Source of the DNA: Bacteroidota bacterium
GTDB taxonomy: Bacteria; Bacteroidota; Bacteroidia; Bacteroidales; JABHKC01
DNA: 46,387 nucleotides
Assembly (NCBI GenBank): GCA_018692315.1
Contig: JABHKC010000217.1
Coordinates: 1-46,387 of the forward strand
Direction of reading: 5' to 3'
Shown here: piece after piece, positions 27,461-36,305 of the stretch
Position numbering within the stretch: position 1 is the first letter of the stretch
Layout of the letters: each line of letters begins with the position of its first letter
Translations under genes and position numbers: made by a program
Notes under the pieces: model-generated
Told to the model about the DNA's origin: nothing
What the model saw: only the letters and a program-made list of their open reading frames with translations
Databases searched by the model: none

Positions 27461-29113
27461 ATGTTAAAAAGTCTGATAATAAAAAATTATACATTAATTG
27501 AACATTTAGAAATAGATTTTAACAATGGATTTTCTATTATTACCGGCGAAACAGGAGCAGGAAAATCAATTATTATTGGAGCATTATCTCTGCTTTTTGG
27601 TCAAAGAGCTGAATCTTCAATAATTAAATCTGACACAAAAAAGTGCATAATCGAAGGAGAATTTTCGGTTTCAGAATTCAAGTTAGATAGCTTCTTTTCA
27701 GAAAATGATATTGACAATGAACAAGTTTTGCTAATCAGACGCGAAATAAATTCAAACGGAAAGTCAAGAGCATTTATTAACGATACTCCCGTAAACATCA
27801 ATATTTTAAAGACACTCAGGCTTCAAATTATTGATATTCATTCGCAGCACCAAAATTTATTGTTGAACAATACGAATTTTCAATTGCAATTGATTGATTC
27901 TTTTTCAAAACAATTAAAAGCAATAAGCAATTTTCAATCACAATATTTCAGACTTCAAGAATTAAAAAAGAAACATAAAACATTAAAGGAAACTGAAGAA
28001 AAATCAGCTAAAGAACTCGATTATTTGTTATATCAATTAAATGAGTTAGAGAAAGCAAATTTACAAACAGAGGAGCAAGAAAACTTCGAGAAAGAGCTCG
28101 AGACCTTAAATCATGCAGAGGAGATTAATTTAAATTTTGCGGAAGCAGAGGAGATTTTATTGGGTTCAAACGCAGTTCTTTCACAACTTAAAAAAATAAA
28201 CAATAATATTGACAAAACTATAAAGTATGTTGCAGATTCAGCAGAGCTTTATAAGCGAATTGAAAGTTGCTTTTTTGAATTGAAAGATGTTGGCGATGAA
28301 ATTGAAAAACTTAATAGCAACATTGAAATAGATCCTGAAAAGATTGATTTTATTAAACAAAGGTTAGACTTAATTTATAATTTACAACTTAAGCATAGAG
28401 TAAATTCAGTTTCAGAATTATTAGATATTCAGGATAAACTGAAAGCTCATATTTTAAAAATTTCTTCTTTCGATGAAGAAATACAAATACTTGAAAAAGA
28501 AATTTTTGAGCTTGAAAAAAAGACTGTAAATAGTGCTATGGAAATTTCGGAAAATCGCAAAAAAGCCATTCCTTCAATTGAAAACAAAATAACTGAAATG
28601 CTCAAATTGCTTGGAATGCCAGACGTTGAATTTAAGATAGAACTTTCTGATAAACCTGAACTTTCTGAAACAGGCTTCAACAATATTAGTTTGCTTTTTT
28701 CTGCAAACAAAATGATAGCTTTGCAAGACATTACAAAAGTTGCTTCTGGCGGTGAAATATCTCGTGTTATGCTAAGTATCAAAGCTTTATTGGCAAAATC
28801 TTTAGTTCTTCCTACAATAGTTTTCGATGAAATAGATTCAGGAATTTCAAGCGAAATTGCTTCAAAAATGGGAGATATTTTAAAAAATATGTCTGAACAA
28901 ATTCAAGTAATAAATATAACACATTTGCCACAAATTGCAGCAAAGGGAGACATTCACTATTATGTTTTCAAAAATGCGGAAAACAAAAGAACAACTACAA
29001 AGATTAAGATATTGAATCACAAAGAAAGAATTGAAGAAATTGCAAAAATGCTGAGCGGAGAAAGTGTTTCTGATGCTGCCTTCGACAATGCACGCGAACT
29101 TCTTAAAAACTAA
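27461..29113 (+). CDS. recN: DNA repair protein RecN
   Basis: 550-residue SMC-like ATPase of double-strand break repair. Walker A is GETGAGKS (29-36). A coiled-coil arm spans about 150-375, rich in Glu/Lys/Leu heptads and folded back on itself. The C-terminal head has the ABC signature ASGGEISRVML, Walker B VLPTIVFDEIDSGIS and the switch region NITHLPQIAAKGD. The N-terminal block VLLIRREINSNGKSRAFIND is typical of RecN and separates it from RecF and SbcC. It lies 78 bp after porD and is probably part of the same unit. Length is usual for the family. Confidence 0.96.
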   Translation: MLKSLIIKNYTLIEHLEIDFNNGFSIITGETGAGKSIIIGALSLLFGQRAESSIIKSDTKKCIIEGEFSVSEFKLDSFFSENDIDNEQVLLIRREINSNGKSRAFINDTPVNINILKTLRLQIIDIHSQHQNLLLNNTNFQLQLIDSFSKQLKAISNFQSQYFRLQELKKKHKTLKETEEKSAKELDYLLYQLNELEKANLQTEEQENFEKELETLNHAEEINLNFAEAEEILLGSNAVLSQLKKINNNIDKTIKYVADSAELYKRIESCFFELKDVGDEIEKLNSNIEIDPEKIDFIKQRLDLIYNLQLKHRVNSVSELLDIQDKLKAHILKISSFDEEIQILEKEIFELEKKTVNSAMEISENRKKAIPSIENKITEMLKLLGMPDVEFKIELSDKPELSETGFNNISLLFSANKMIALQDITKVASGGEISRVMLSIKALLAKSLVLPTIVFDEIDSGISSEIASKMGDILKNMSEQIQVINITHLPQIAAKGDIHYYVFKNAENKRTTTKIKILNHKERIEEIAKMLSGESVSDAAFDNARELLKN

Positions 29114-29132
29114 AGTACAAAATGAATATATT

Positions 29133-29603
29133 ATGAATAAAAAGAGAAGTATTTTTGGAATAGGCATATATTGGGCAATAGTTTCGATAATATATTCTAT
29201 TATTGTAGTTTTTGTAAATATTGTTTTCTTCGAAAGACTGATAATCAGAGATGTACCTATGCTTCTTTTAGACACTTTTGGAATTGGTTTACTTGCATTT
29301 GGACTTATTATGATGATCGTTTCAATAATTACATTTAGAATTGCATTCAAAAATAATAAACTAATTACCAAAGGAATATATAGCATTGTCAGGCACCCAT
29401 TATACTCTTCAATAATTTTGCTTATTGTTCCCGGTATTGTAATTCTCACCAAATTAATTTTGGGACTAACAGTTCCTGTTTTTATGCTCATAGCTTATAA
29501 ATTCATGATTTACAAAGAAGAACATGAACTATTTTTGGAATTTGGCAACGATTATATAGTATATAGAAATCAAACAAATGCTTTAATACCAAAATTGAAT
29601 TGA
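29133..29603 (+). CDS. Membrane methyltransferase of the isoprenylcysteine/phospholipid methyltransferase type
   Basis: 156-residue integral membrane protein. I chose ATG 29133 (MNKKRSIFGIG); the longer open frame to 29064 would overlap recN by 50 bp. About four hydrophobic helices are visible (about 8-30, 42-65, 97-112 and 114-128). The C-terminal half carries the family signature GIYSIVRHPLYSS, then EEHELFLEFGNDYIVYRNQT, which binds S-adenosylmethionine in PEMT/ICMT-like enzymes. The substrate (lipid, isoprenoid or other) cannot be told from sequence. It follows recN by 19 bp and may be co-transcribed. Confidence 0.8.
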   Translation: MNKKRSIFGIGIYWAIVSIIYSIIVVFVNIVFFERLIIRDVPMLLLDTFGIGLLAFGLIMMIVSIITFRIAFKNNKLITKGIYSIVRHPLYSSIILLIVPGIVILTKLILGLTVPVFMLIAYKFMIYKEEHELFLEFGNDYIVYRNQTNALIPKLN

Positions 29604-29716
29604 TTTCTTTAATATTTTGAAATCGATTTTGAGGAAGAAAAATAGGTAGGTGAGAAACAATCATTTATTGGTTAACACGCAATTATTAAACACATTACAA
29701 TTTATTTTGATATATA

Positions 29717-29734
29717 AAAGTATTTAAATACCTT
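29717..29734. promoter_or_regulatory. Palindrome over the -33 region of the fabI promoter
   Basis: AAAGTATTTAAATACCTT, an 18-bp palindrome with one mismatched pair and a perfect 12-bp core GTATTTAAATAC (29720-29731). It lies 19 bp before the -7 box, where the -33 element should be. A repressor operator is possible; chance is not excluded in AT-rich DNA. Confidence 0.35.
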
Positions 29735-29753
29735 AATATCTAATATCTTTATT

Positions 29754-29761
29754 TACTTTTG
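29754..29761 (+). promoter_or_regulatory. Bacteroidota -7 promoter box (TACTTTTG) of fabI
   Basis: Exact TAnnTTTG match 19 nt upstream of the ATG at 29781. It implies that fabI is transcribed separately from the recN cluster. Confidence 0.62.
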
Positions 29762-29780
29762 CGACAGAAAAAAATTAGAT

Positions 29781-30617
29781 ATGGCTTATAATTTATTAAA
29801 AGGGAAAAAAGGAATAATTTTTGGAGCACTAAATAACAGTTCTATTGCCTGGCATATTGCCGAACGAGCTTACGAAGAAGGGGCAGAATTTGTTCTTACA
29901 AATACTCCTGTTTCAATGAGATTTGGCGAAATTTCTGAACTTGCGAAAAAATGTAACACCCAGGTTATTCCGGCAGATGCAACAAATGTAAAAGACTTAG
30001 AAAATCTTATATCAAAAACAATGGAGATTTTTGGTGGAAAAATCGACTTTATTCTTCATTCAATCGGAATGTCCTTAAATGTTAGAAAAGGCAGACTCTA
30101 CGATGATTTAAATTACGACTTTTTTCATAAAACATTGGATATATCAGCAATATCATTTCATAAAATGTTGCAAGTTGCGCGAAAACTCGATGCTATCAAT
30201 AATTGGGGCTCAGTAGTGGCCTTATCATATGTTGCTTCGCAGCGAACTTTATACGGATATAATGACATGGGAGATGCAAAATCTTTGCTTGAATCTATAA
30301 CCAGAAGTTTTGGATACATTTATGGCAGAGATAAAAATATTCGTGTGAATACAATTTCTCAGTCTCCAACAAAAACTACAGCCGGAAGTGGCGTAAAAGG
30401 CATTGATGGATTGATGGATTTTACGGAAAAAATGTCGCCTCTCGGAAATGCCACCGCTGAAGAATGCGCTGACTTTTGCATAACTTTATTCTCAGACTTA
30501 ACGAAAAAAATCACCATGCAAAACCTCTTTCACGATGGAGGATTTTCGAATATGGGAATGAGCCTAAAAGCAATGCAAACCTATAATTTAAGCTTGAAAG
30601 AAGAGGAAAACGAATAA
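29781..30617 (+). CDS. fabI: Enoyl-[acyl-carrier-protein] reductase (NADH)
   Basis: Last reductive step of the fatty acid elongation cycle. 278 residues of short-chain dehydrogenase type. The N-terminal nucleotide motif is the FabI form GALNNSSIAWHIAE. The catalytic residues are Tyr150, Tyr160 and Lys167 (SYVASQ, then YGYNDMGDAK); this spacing of 10 and 7 is the same as Tyr146, Tyr156 and Lys163 of E. coli FabI. HSIGMS, GPT-like SPTKTTAGSGVKG and FHDGGFSNMGM are further family blocks. Length is slightly longer than E. coli (262) because of the C-terminal tail, as in other Bacteroidota. It has its own promoter box and a palindrome upstream. Confidence 0.95.
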   Translation: MAYNLLKGKKGIIFGALNNSSIAWHIAERAYEEGAEFVLTNTPVSMRFGEISELAKKCNTQVIPADATNVKDLENLISKTMEIFGGKIDFILHSIGMSLNVRKGRLYDDLNYDFFHKTLDISAISFHKMLQVARKLDAINNWGSVVALSYVASQRTLYGYNDMGDAKSLLESITRSFGYIYGRDKNIRVNTISQSPTKTTAGSGVKGIDGLMDFTEKMSPLGNATAEECADFCITLFSDLTKKITMQNLFHDGGFSNMGMSLKAMQTYNLSLKEEENE

Positions 30618-30693
30618 GTTACTCTACACTTTTCAAACTTTCATATGAATTGAGAGGATTTTTCATTTATAGCATATCAAATTCAAATTATCA

Positions 30694-30718
30694 TTTCTAT
30701 AAATATTTTTCATAGAAA
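30694..30718. promoter_or_regulatory. Inverted repeat before the 30761 gene
   Basis: TTTCTAT (30694-30700) and ATAGAAA (30712-30718), separated by 11 nt, immediately upstream of the -7 box at 30722. It could be an operator, but the sequence is simple enough to arise by chance. Confidence 0.3.
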
Positions 30719-30721
30719 TAG

Positions 30722-30729
30722 TATATTTG
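30722..30729 (+). promoter_or_regulatory. Bacteroidota -7 promoter box (TATATTTG)
   Basis: Exact TAnnTTTG match 31 nt upstream of the ATG at 30761. Confidence 0.58.
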
Positions 30730-30760
30730 CAACAATTGGATTTATTGTAAAATAATAGAA

Positions 30761-31348
30761 ATGAAAAAAAGTTTTTTAGCATTAGCCCTTATTATTTCAA
30801 TTAGCTTCATTGCTAATAACATATATTCTCAAGAAACTAATTATGCAAGAGTCAATCTTTTAGGTCTTGCTACAACTCAATTTGTAGGTTTGGGATTCGA
30901 ACACAATTTAAATGGCTACTCTACTCTTTGCATAAGTGCCGATTTCGGTCGTTACGCAAAAGACAGCAAGAAAGAATTTGGTCAGACATTATGGAAAAAA
31001 CAAATTATAGGCTTTGGAATAACACCGGCATACAGATATTATTTCAGATCGAGAACACACAGTAGAAACCCATCTGGTTGGTTTACTGGACTCTATGCAA
31101 GATACATGGATGTAAAATATACTAAAGAATCCCTTACTCCTTTAGACGATTTTTCTGAAAAGGCAAATAATCTCGGAGGTGGAGCAATTCTTGGCTATAA
31201 ATACAAAAAGCCCGATTCACCATTCTTCTTCGAAACACTTGTAGGCTTAGGTTGGGGAATATCAACCCTCACAGGATACGAAAGCGATATATTACCAAAG
31301 GAAACAAATACCTGGAGATATGAATTTTCAATTGGGTATGCATTCTAA
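30761..31348 (+). CDS. Small outer-membrane beta-barrel protein
   Basis: 195 residues with a signal peptide (MKKSFLALALIISISFIANNIYSQ). The mature part alternates short amphipathic strands and turns (FVGLGFEHNLNG, IIGFGITPAYRYYF, GLYARYMDVKY, GGGAILGYKY, FFFETLVGLGWG) and ends in a terminal Phe (YEFSIGYAF), the usual barrel C-terminal signal. It resembles DUF3575-type or PorT-like small barrels; the exact family is not certain. It has its own promoter box with an inverted repeat upstream. No ligand or enzyme motif is visible. Confidence 0.72.
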   Translation: MKKSFLALALIISISFIANNIYSQETNYARVNLLGLATTQFVGLGFEHNLNGYSTLCISADFGRYAKDSKKEFGQTLWKKQIIGFGITPAYRYYFRSRTHSRNPSGWFTGLYARYMDVKYTKESLTPLDDFSEKANNLGGGAILGYKYKKPDSPFFFETLVGLGWGISTLTGYESDILPKETNTWRYEFSIGYAF

Positions 31349-31380
31349 TGAATAATATCCAAACAATATAAACAGATGGT

Positions 31381-31411
31381 GATTTAATTGAATTTTGATT
31401 CAAATTAAATC
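31381..31411. repeat. AT-rich hairpin before the cvfB-like gene
   Basis: GATTTAATTGAA (31381-31392) pairs with TTCAAATTAAATC (31399-31411) with one bulge and a 6-nt loop. There is no T-tail on the plus strand, so it is not a standard terminator. It could affect the leader of the next gene. Confidence 0.4.
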
Positions 31412-31440
31412 AAAACCTTCATTCAACTAAAGAAATTAGA

Positions 31441-32274
31441 ATGGAAATTGGAAAAACAAATAAACTTACTGTTGCCAGAAATAGTGATTTTGGCTTTTAT
31501 CTTATTGACGATGATAAAAACGAAGTCCTATTGCCAAATTCGTATGTAAGCGAAGATTTAAAAATTGCTGACGACATAGAAGTTTTCATTTATAAAGACT
31601 CAGAAAATCGGATAATTGCTACAAATCTCAAACCTTTTATTCAGTTGGGAGAATTTGCTGTTTTGCAAGCCAAAGATGTAAACGAATACGGAGCATTCAT
31701 GGACTGGGGATTGGCAAAAGATTTATTTGTTCCTTTTGGAGAACAAACAAAAAAAATGGAGGCTGGAAATTGGTATTTGATATATCTCCTTTTAGATGAA
31801 GAAACCAACCGATTGATTGGCTCCAATAAAGTGAAAAAGTTTTTACATTTCGATGAAATTGATGTAAAACAAAATGACCAAGTTGACCTACTTCTTTTCG
31901 ACAGAACAGAACTTGGAATAAATGCAATTGTAAATAATAAATACAAAGGTTTAATATTTAATTCAGACATTCACAAAAACATTCAAGCTGGCGATAAAAT
32001 GTCAGGATTTATAAAGCAGGTTCGAGAAGATGGGAAAATCGACCTAAGTTTAGAACCCATTGGTTACAAAAACAGTATTGATATAAATTCCGAAATTATA
32101 ATATCGGCATTAAAAAACAATAATGGATTACTAGAATTGACAGATAAAAGTTCTCCTGAAAATATTAAATACATTTTAGGATTGAGTAAAAAAGCATTCA
32201 AAAAAGCCTTAGGAAATTTATATAAAAACAAAATAGTTGAATTACATAAAAATGAAATTAAATTGATAAAATAA
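31441..32274 (+). CDS. CvfB/YitL-like S1 RNA-binding protein
   Basis: 277-residue cytoplasmic protein with three S1-like beta barrels (about 1-62, 65-135 and 145-210) followed by a winged-helix domain (about 215-277), the layout of the CvfB family. Recognisable blocks are the N-terminal MEIGKTNKLTVARNSDFGFYL, DVNEYGAFMDWGLAKDLFVPF in the second S1 module, and SGFIKQVREDGKIDLSLEP in the third. The winged helix carries LGLSKKAFKKALGNLYK. CvfB binds RNA in Staphylococcus and affects virulence regulators; in Bacteroidota the role is unknown. It ends 63 bp before an acetyltransferase gene. Confidence 0.85.
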   Translation: MEIGKTNKLTVARNSDFGFYLIDDDKNEVLLPNSYVSEDLKIADDIEVFIYKDSENRIIATNLKPFIQLGEFAVLQAKDVNEYGAFMDWGLAKDLFVPFGEQTKKMEAGNWYLIYLLLDEETNRLIGSNKVKKFLHFDEIDVKQNDQVDLLLFDRTELGINAIVNNKYKGLIFNSDIHKNIQAGDKMSGFIKQVREDGKIDLSLEPIGYKNSIDINSEIIISALKNNNGLLELTDKSSPENIKYILGLSKKAFKKALGNLYKNKIVELHKNEIKLIK

Positions 32275-32337
32275 TTTGCATTTTAACCTAAGTAGTGTCT
32301 CTATGTATAAATAATCGGAAATTTCATAGCAAAAATA

Positions 32338-32802
32338 ATGAGTCTCATCATAAGAAAAGCCACCAACAAAGATTTTCCAGCAATTCTTTCTTTAATAAAA
32401 GAACTTGCCGATTTTGAAAAAGCACCCGAGAAAGTTACAAATTCGATAGAGCAAATGAAAAATGAAAAAGACTATTTTCAGGCATTTGTTGCCGAAAACG
32501 AAGAGAATGAGATTGTTGGAATGGCTGTTTACTTTTTTGCATATTTTACATGGGTTGGAAAATCTTTATATTTAGACGATATTTATGTAAAGAAATCGCA
32601 ACGTGGGAAAAAAATAGGAACCAAATTACTGAAAAAAATCTTTGAAATTGCAAAAGCTGAAGAATGCAAACGAGTTCGTTGGCAGGTACTTAATTGGAAT
32701 ATTCCGGCAATTGAAATGTATAAAAAATGCAATGCCAATTTAGACGATGAGTGGATAAATTGCGATTTCGATTTGCAGGGAATCAGAGAGTTTAAAATTT
32801 AA
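32338..32802 (+). CDS. GNAT acetyltransferase, diamine/thialysine (SSAT-like) subgroup
   Basis: 154 residues, a single GNAT domain that moves acetyl from acetyl-CoA to an amine. IRKATNKDFPAILSLIKELADFEKAPE at the N-terminus, YLDDIYVKKSQRGKKIGTKLL (the acetyl-CoA loop Q-R-G-x-x-I-G at about 90) and RWQVLNWNIPAIEMYKK at the C-terminus match the spermidine/spermine N1-acetyltransferase-like group. The substrate may be a polyamine, thialysine or a similar small amine; sequence alone does not decide. Length is typical. It is probably transcribed with the upstream S1 protein gene. Confidence 0.88.
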   Translation: MSLIIRKATNKDFPAILSLIKELADFEKAPEKVTNSIEQMKNEKDYFQAFVAENEENEIVGMAVYFFAYFTWVGKSLYLDDIYVKKSQRGKKIGTKLLKKIFEIAKAEECKRVRWQVLNWNIPAIEMYKKCNANLDDEWINCDFDLQGIREFKI

Positions 32803-33035
32803 CATCTATTCTATATAAGGAAAATCTCTTATGAAAAATTTTGAACAATGAATTACTTCGAGACAGAGCGTAGAGCTATCAGATGAAATTTTCTATTTCC
32901 GACTTATAAGATCGGGTAATTGAATCACCTTTGATTAAATTATAAATAATTTTTTACATTTTTTTTAATTCATTGAATCATTTTCATAAAAAATTAATAG
33001 ATTTACAAATTAATTTTTGTAAAACATTTTGAATT
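32803..33035. other. Intergenic region
   Basis: 233 bp without a gene. It ends in an AT-rich promoter region with TAATTTTTG at about 33012-33020, one base longer than the usual -7 box. No terminator is visible. Confidence 0.4.
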
Positions 33036-36000
33036 ATGAAAACCAAGCAATTTATATTAAAAGCCATTTTAGTTTTATCTTTTTTTACATTTCTTAATTT
33101 CCATACAATCTTTGGTCAGACTTCGGGCGATTTTCGCTCTAAAACAACTGGAAACTGGTCGGGATTTTCTTCATGGGAAAAATATAATGGATCTTCTTGG
33201 GTCGATGCCATAAGTGGAGAAATCCCTGGTGTTAGCGTAGGTGAAAATATTTCAATTCTTGATGGTCATACAATTACCATTGATGAAACTCCGGCAAATT
33301 CAATATTAAGTCTAACTGTAGGCGAAGGCTCAAGTGGCTCTCTAATATATGGAACTCTTGCCGATTATACTTTGTCGGTTTCGGGCAATGTTTTGGTTAC
33401 AGATAATGGATCGTTCACAGTAAATTCATCAACAAACAGAACACATTCTCTAATAGTTACAGGGAATCTATCAGTAGGAAACAGTGCCACTTTTAATATG
33501 TACGGTGCAAGCTCAAGACGAGTAGATGTTTCGTTTAATAGTTCATTAGTTGAAGATGTTACTATTAGCTCAAACGGAACTCCTACGAAACTGAAATTTG
33601 GAGGAATAACATTAGATAGGGGAGCAATTGACAGAAAAGTAGTTTGCAGTATTGACGCAGAAACAGGGAGTATTGCAAATGCAATTTCATATACAAATGG
33701 AACCTGGGAACAAAGTGCCGGAACATTTTCGTTTGGTGGTACGGCAAGCAATCAAACTATTAGTGTCAATGGTAAAATGATAATTTCGGGAACGGGAAGT
33801 ATGTCTTGTGGTCAAGATTTCATTGTAAATGCAGGAACTTTTTCAGTAAATACAAGTGGGACAATTACAATAGGAAGCGACAACGATAGATTCTATAATT
33901 ATAATGGCGGAACTACAACGCTATCATCTGGAACTGTAAATGTAGGAGGAAGATTTTATTTCACAAACGGTTCAGTAACAATAGACGGTGCAACAATAAA
34001 CGTCCCATACTCAAGTCTTACTAGCTCAACAAGTACACATTATCCATTCTATGTGGCTTTGGGTGTAAGCTCTTTCACTATGTCTGGAGGGACATTAAAT
34101 ATTTTAACTGCAAATCAAGATGCCGCTTTTTCAAATTCTGATTTATATATTAGAAAAGGAACTTTGAGTGGAGGAACAATAATAGTTGGCGATGGTGCTT
34201 CATCAGGAACTGAAGACATTCTAATTAATATAAATCAGCAAGTAAATAATGTTACATTTAATAGCGGAACCACAAATATAGAAATAACCGGCAATGACCT
34301 TGACATAGATGGAACTCTGACACTAAGTTCGAGTGGAACAATAACTACCACAAATAATATAGCTTTCACTTCAAACGGAATTTTAAAGTATGATGGCACA
34401 ACTGAACAAACCACTACAGATGCAGAATTTCCAACATTAAATGTCCCTAACAGCCTTACTGTAAGCAATTCAAATGGAGTTATACTTCATGCAAGTAGGA
34501 CTATTAATGGGGCAATTACTATTGATGGATATTTAAATTGTCAGGATAAAACTCTATCAGGAACCGGAACTTTTAACTTAAATTCAGGCGGAACAATTGG
34601 GATAGCTGATGCAGATGGCATAAACAACTCAACAGGAAATATAATTGTTTCTGGAACTAAAACATATGACAATACTGCCAACTATATTTTTAATGGAAGT
34701 GTAGCCCAAGTAACTGGAACTGATATGAATACAACTATTAATAATATCGAAATTATAAATTCTCATGCAACTGAAACTGTTTCTCTATCGAATAGCACAA
34801 CTGTAAATGGAACTTTTACAATCTCAGATGGTAAATTTGAAATTCCAATTGCTGCAAATTTCACTGTGAATGGAAATAGTACAATAACAGGTGCCGAAGC
34901 TCTAATCATAAAATCTACAGGAGTAGGTTCAAACGAAACAGGTTCTTTTATAGATAACGGTTCAGTATCCTATCCAAGTTCAGGTTCGGCTAAAGTAGAA
35001 CGCTTTTTCTCAGCCGAGAGATGGTGGTACTTTTCGCCACCAACAAGCGATGCAAGCAGTGCTGATATTGATGTTGATTTTTCTACTGCCAATAATAACA
35101 GGCTTTATTTTTGGAATGAAACTGCCACAGGAACACATGGCTGGAATCAAATTCAAAATACAACTACAGATTTGAATGTTTTGCAAGGATATTCATACCA
35201 AAAATTTGATTTAGGCTCCACTACTAAATCTTTTTCTGGCTCTTTAAATACTGGTAGTGTAGGCTCTGCCGACAATCTAACCAGAACAAGTGGTCAATCT
35301 AACGAGGGCTACAATTTAGTTGGCAATCCATATCCTTCGGCAATTGATTGGGGGCAGTCAGGTGATGATGTTGCTGGCTGGACTAAAACAAATATAGAAA
35401 CATCTATCTGGTATAGAACTACTTATGATGGAAATACACGTGGATATGCAACTTTTAACTACACTGGAGGAGTTGCAACTAACGGAGGTTCAAGAAATAT
35501 TCCAGCCATGCAGGCATTTTGGGTTCGAGTTTCGAGCGGACAAACCACCGGAACTTTAACGATGACAAACTCTGTCAGACAGCACAACTCCCAAGCTTTT
35601 TACAAAAATGGAAATAATTCGCAAAACAAATTATTAAAATTAAAAATTGACAATAACGTATATAGTGATGAAACTATCATATATTTCAATTCAAATGCTG
35701 TGGATGGATATGACGATTTCGACTCTTTCAAAAAATTTAGCTTAGACAGTGAAGTGCCACAGATTTATACAAGTCTCCAAAACTATGAACAACTCGCTAT
35801 AAATGGATTCTCTGAACTATCAACAAATCAATCTATCCCTCTGGGTTTCAGAACACAAATGCAAGATACTTTTAATTTGACAGTTGAAAATTTAGAAAAC
35901 TTTGTACCAGGAACACAGATTTTTCTTGTGGACCAAATAGAAAATGCAATTGTTGAATTAAATCAAAATACTGTTTATACCTTTAGTTCGGATGTTGTAG

Positions 36001-36284
36001 ATAACTTAAATAGATTTATAATTCATTTTTCTCCTGTAATTACTGAATTAACTAATTCAATTACAGATATTTCAATATTTTCTTATGAAAAAAACATTTA
36101 TATAAAAAATATAAGGGAAGATGGATTTGTTGAAATATTCGATATTCTTGGAAAAAAATTGTTTGATAAAGAAATTTCAGCAATTGAAATTGAAAGGATA
36201 AAACTAAATTTGGAAAATCAGATTGTGATTGTTAAGATAATTTCTAATAACAATAATTATAGCAAAAAATTGCTTATCAAATAA
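33036..36284 (+). CDS. Large secreted beta-repeat protein with T9SS domain
   Basis: 1082-residue exported protein. A signal peptide (about 1-28, ending IFGQ) leads into a G8-like opening (GNWSGFSSWEKYNG, about 40-55, and NISILDGHTITID, about 72-84). A long run of short Gly/Ser/Thr/Asn-rich beta strands follows (about 90-640), such as SGTITIGSDND and GGTIIVGDGASSG, suggesting a right-handed beta helix. A second block (about 655-850) carries ERFFSAERWWYFSPP and YNLVGNPYPSAIDW (about 758-772), a module often seen before T9SS domains. The C-terminus (about 1010-1082; GFVEIFDILGKKLFDKEIS) is a T9SS type A sorting domain. Function is unknown; a surface adhesin or polysaccharide-binding role is only a guess. 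The next gene starts 21 bp later. Confidence 0.82.
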   Translation: MKTKQFILKAILVLSFFTFLNFHTIFGQTSGDFRSKTTGNWSGFSSWEKYNGSSWVDAISGEIPGVSVGENISILDGHTITIDETPANSILSLTVGEGSSGSLIYGTLADYTLSVSGNVLVTDNGSFTVNSSTNRTHSLIVTGNLSVGNSATFNMYGASSRRVDVSFNSSLVEDVTISSNGTPTKLKFGGITLDRGAIDRKVVCSIDAETGSIANAISYTNGTWEQSAGTFSFGGTASNQTISVNGKMIISGTGSMSCGQDFIVNAGTFSVNTSGTITIGSDNDRFYNYNGGTTTLSSGTVNVGGRFYFTNGSVTIDGATINVPYSSLTSSTSTHYPFYVALGVSSFTMSGGTLNILTANQDAAFSNSDLYIRKGTLSGGTIIVGDGASSGTEDILININQQVNNVTFNSGTTNIEITGNDLDIDGTLTLSSSGTITTTNNIAFTSNGILKYDGTTEQTTTDAEFPTLNVPNSLTVSNSNGVILHASRTINGAITIDGYLNCQDKTLSGTGTFNLNSGGTIGIADADGINNSTGNIIVSGTKTYDNTANYIFNGSVAQVTGTDMNTTINNIEIINSHATETVSLSNSTTVNGTFTISDGKFEIPIAANFTVNGNSTITGAEALIIKSTGVGSNETGSFIDNGSVSYPSSGSAKVERFFSAERWWYFSPPTSDASSADIDVDFSTANNNRLYFWNETATGTHGWNQIQNTTTDLNVLQGYSYQKFDLGSTTKSFSGSLNTGSVGSADNLTRTSGQSNEGYNLVGNPYPSAIDWGQSGDDVAGWTKTNIETSIWYRTTYDGNTRGYATFNYTGGVATNGGSRNIPAMQAFWVRVSSGQTTGTLTMTNSVRQHNSQAFYKNGNNSQNKLLKLKIDNNVYSDETIIYFNSNAVDGYDDFDSFKKFSLDSEVPQIYTSLQNYEQLAINGFSELSTNQSIPLGFRTQMQDTFNLTVENLENFVPGTQIFLVDQIENAIVELNQNTVYTFSSDVVDNLNRFIIHFSPVITELTNSITDISIFSYEKNIYIKNIREDGFVEIFDILGKKLFDKEISAIEIERIKLNLENQIVIVKIISNNNNYSKKLLIK

Positions 36285-36305
36285 CTACAAACATTAACTA
36301 TAAAC

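Noticed and set aside
29064-29132. Longer start of the methyltransferase overlapping recN
   Set aside because: The extra 23 residues are the recN end read in another frame; the first membrane helix follows ATG 29133.
32915-32935. Short palindromic stretch around CTTATAAG
   Set aside because: The stem is short with no loop and no T-run; there is no support for a terminator or operator.
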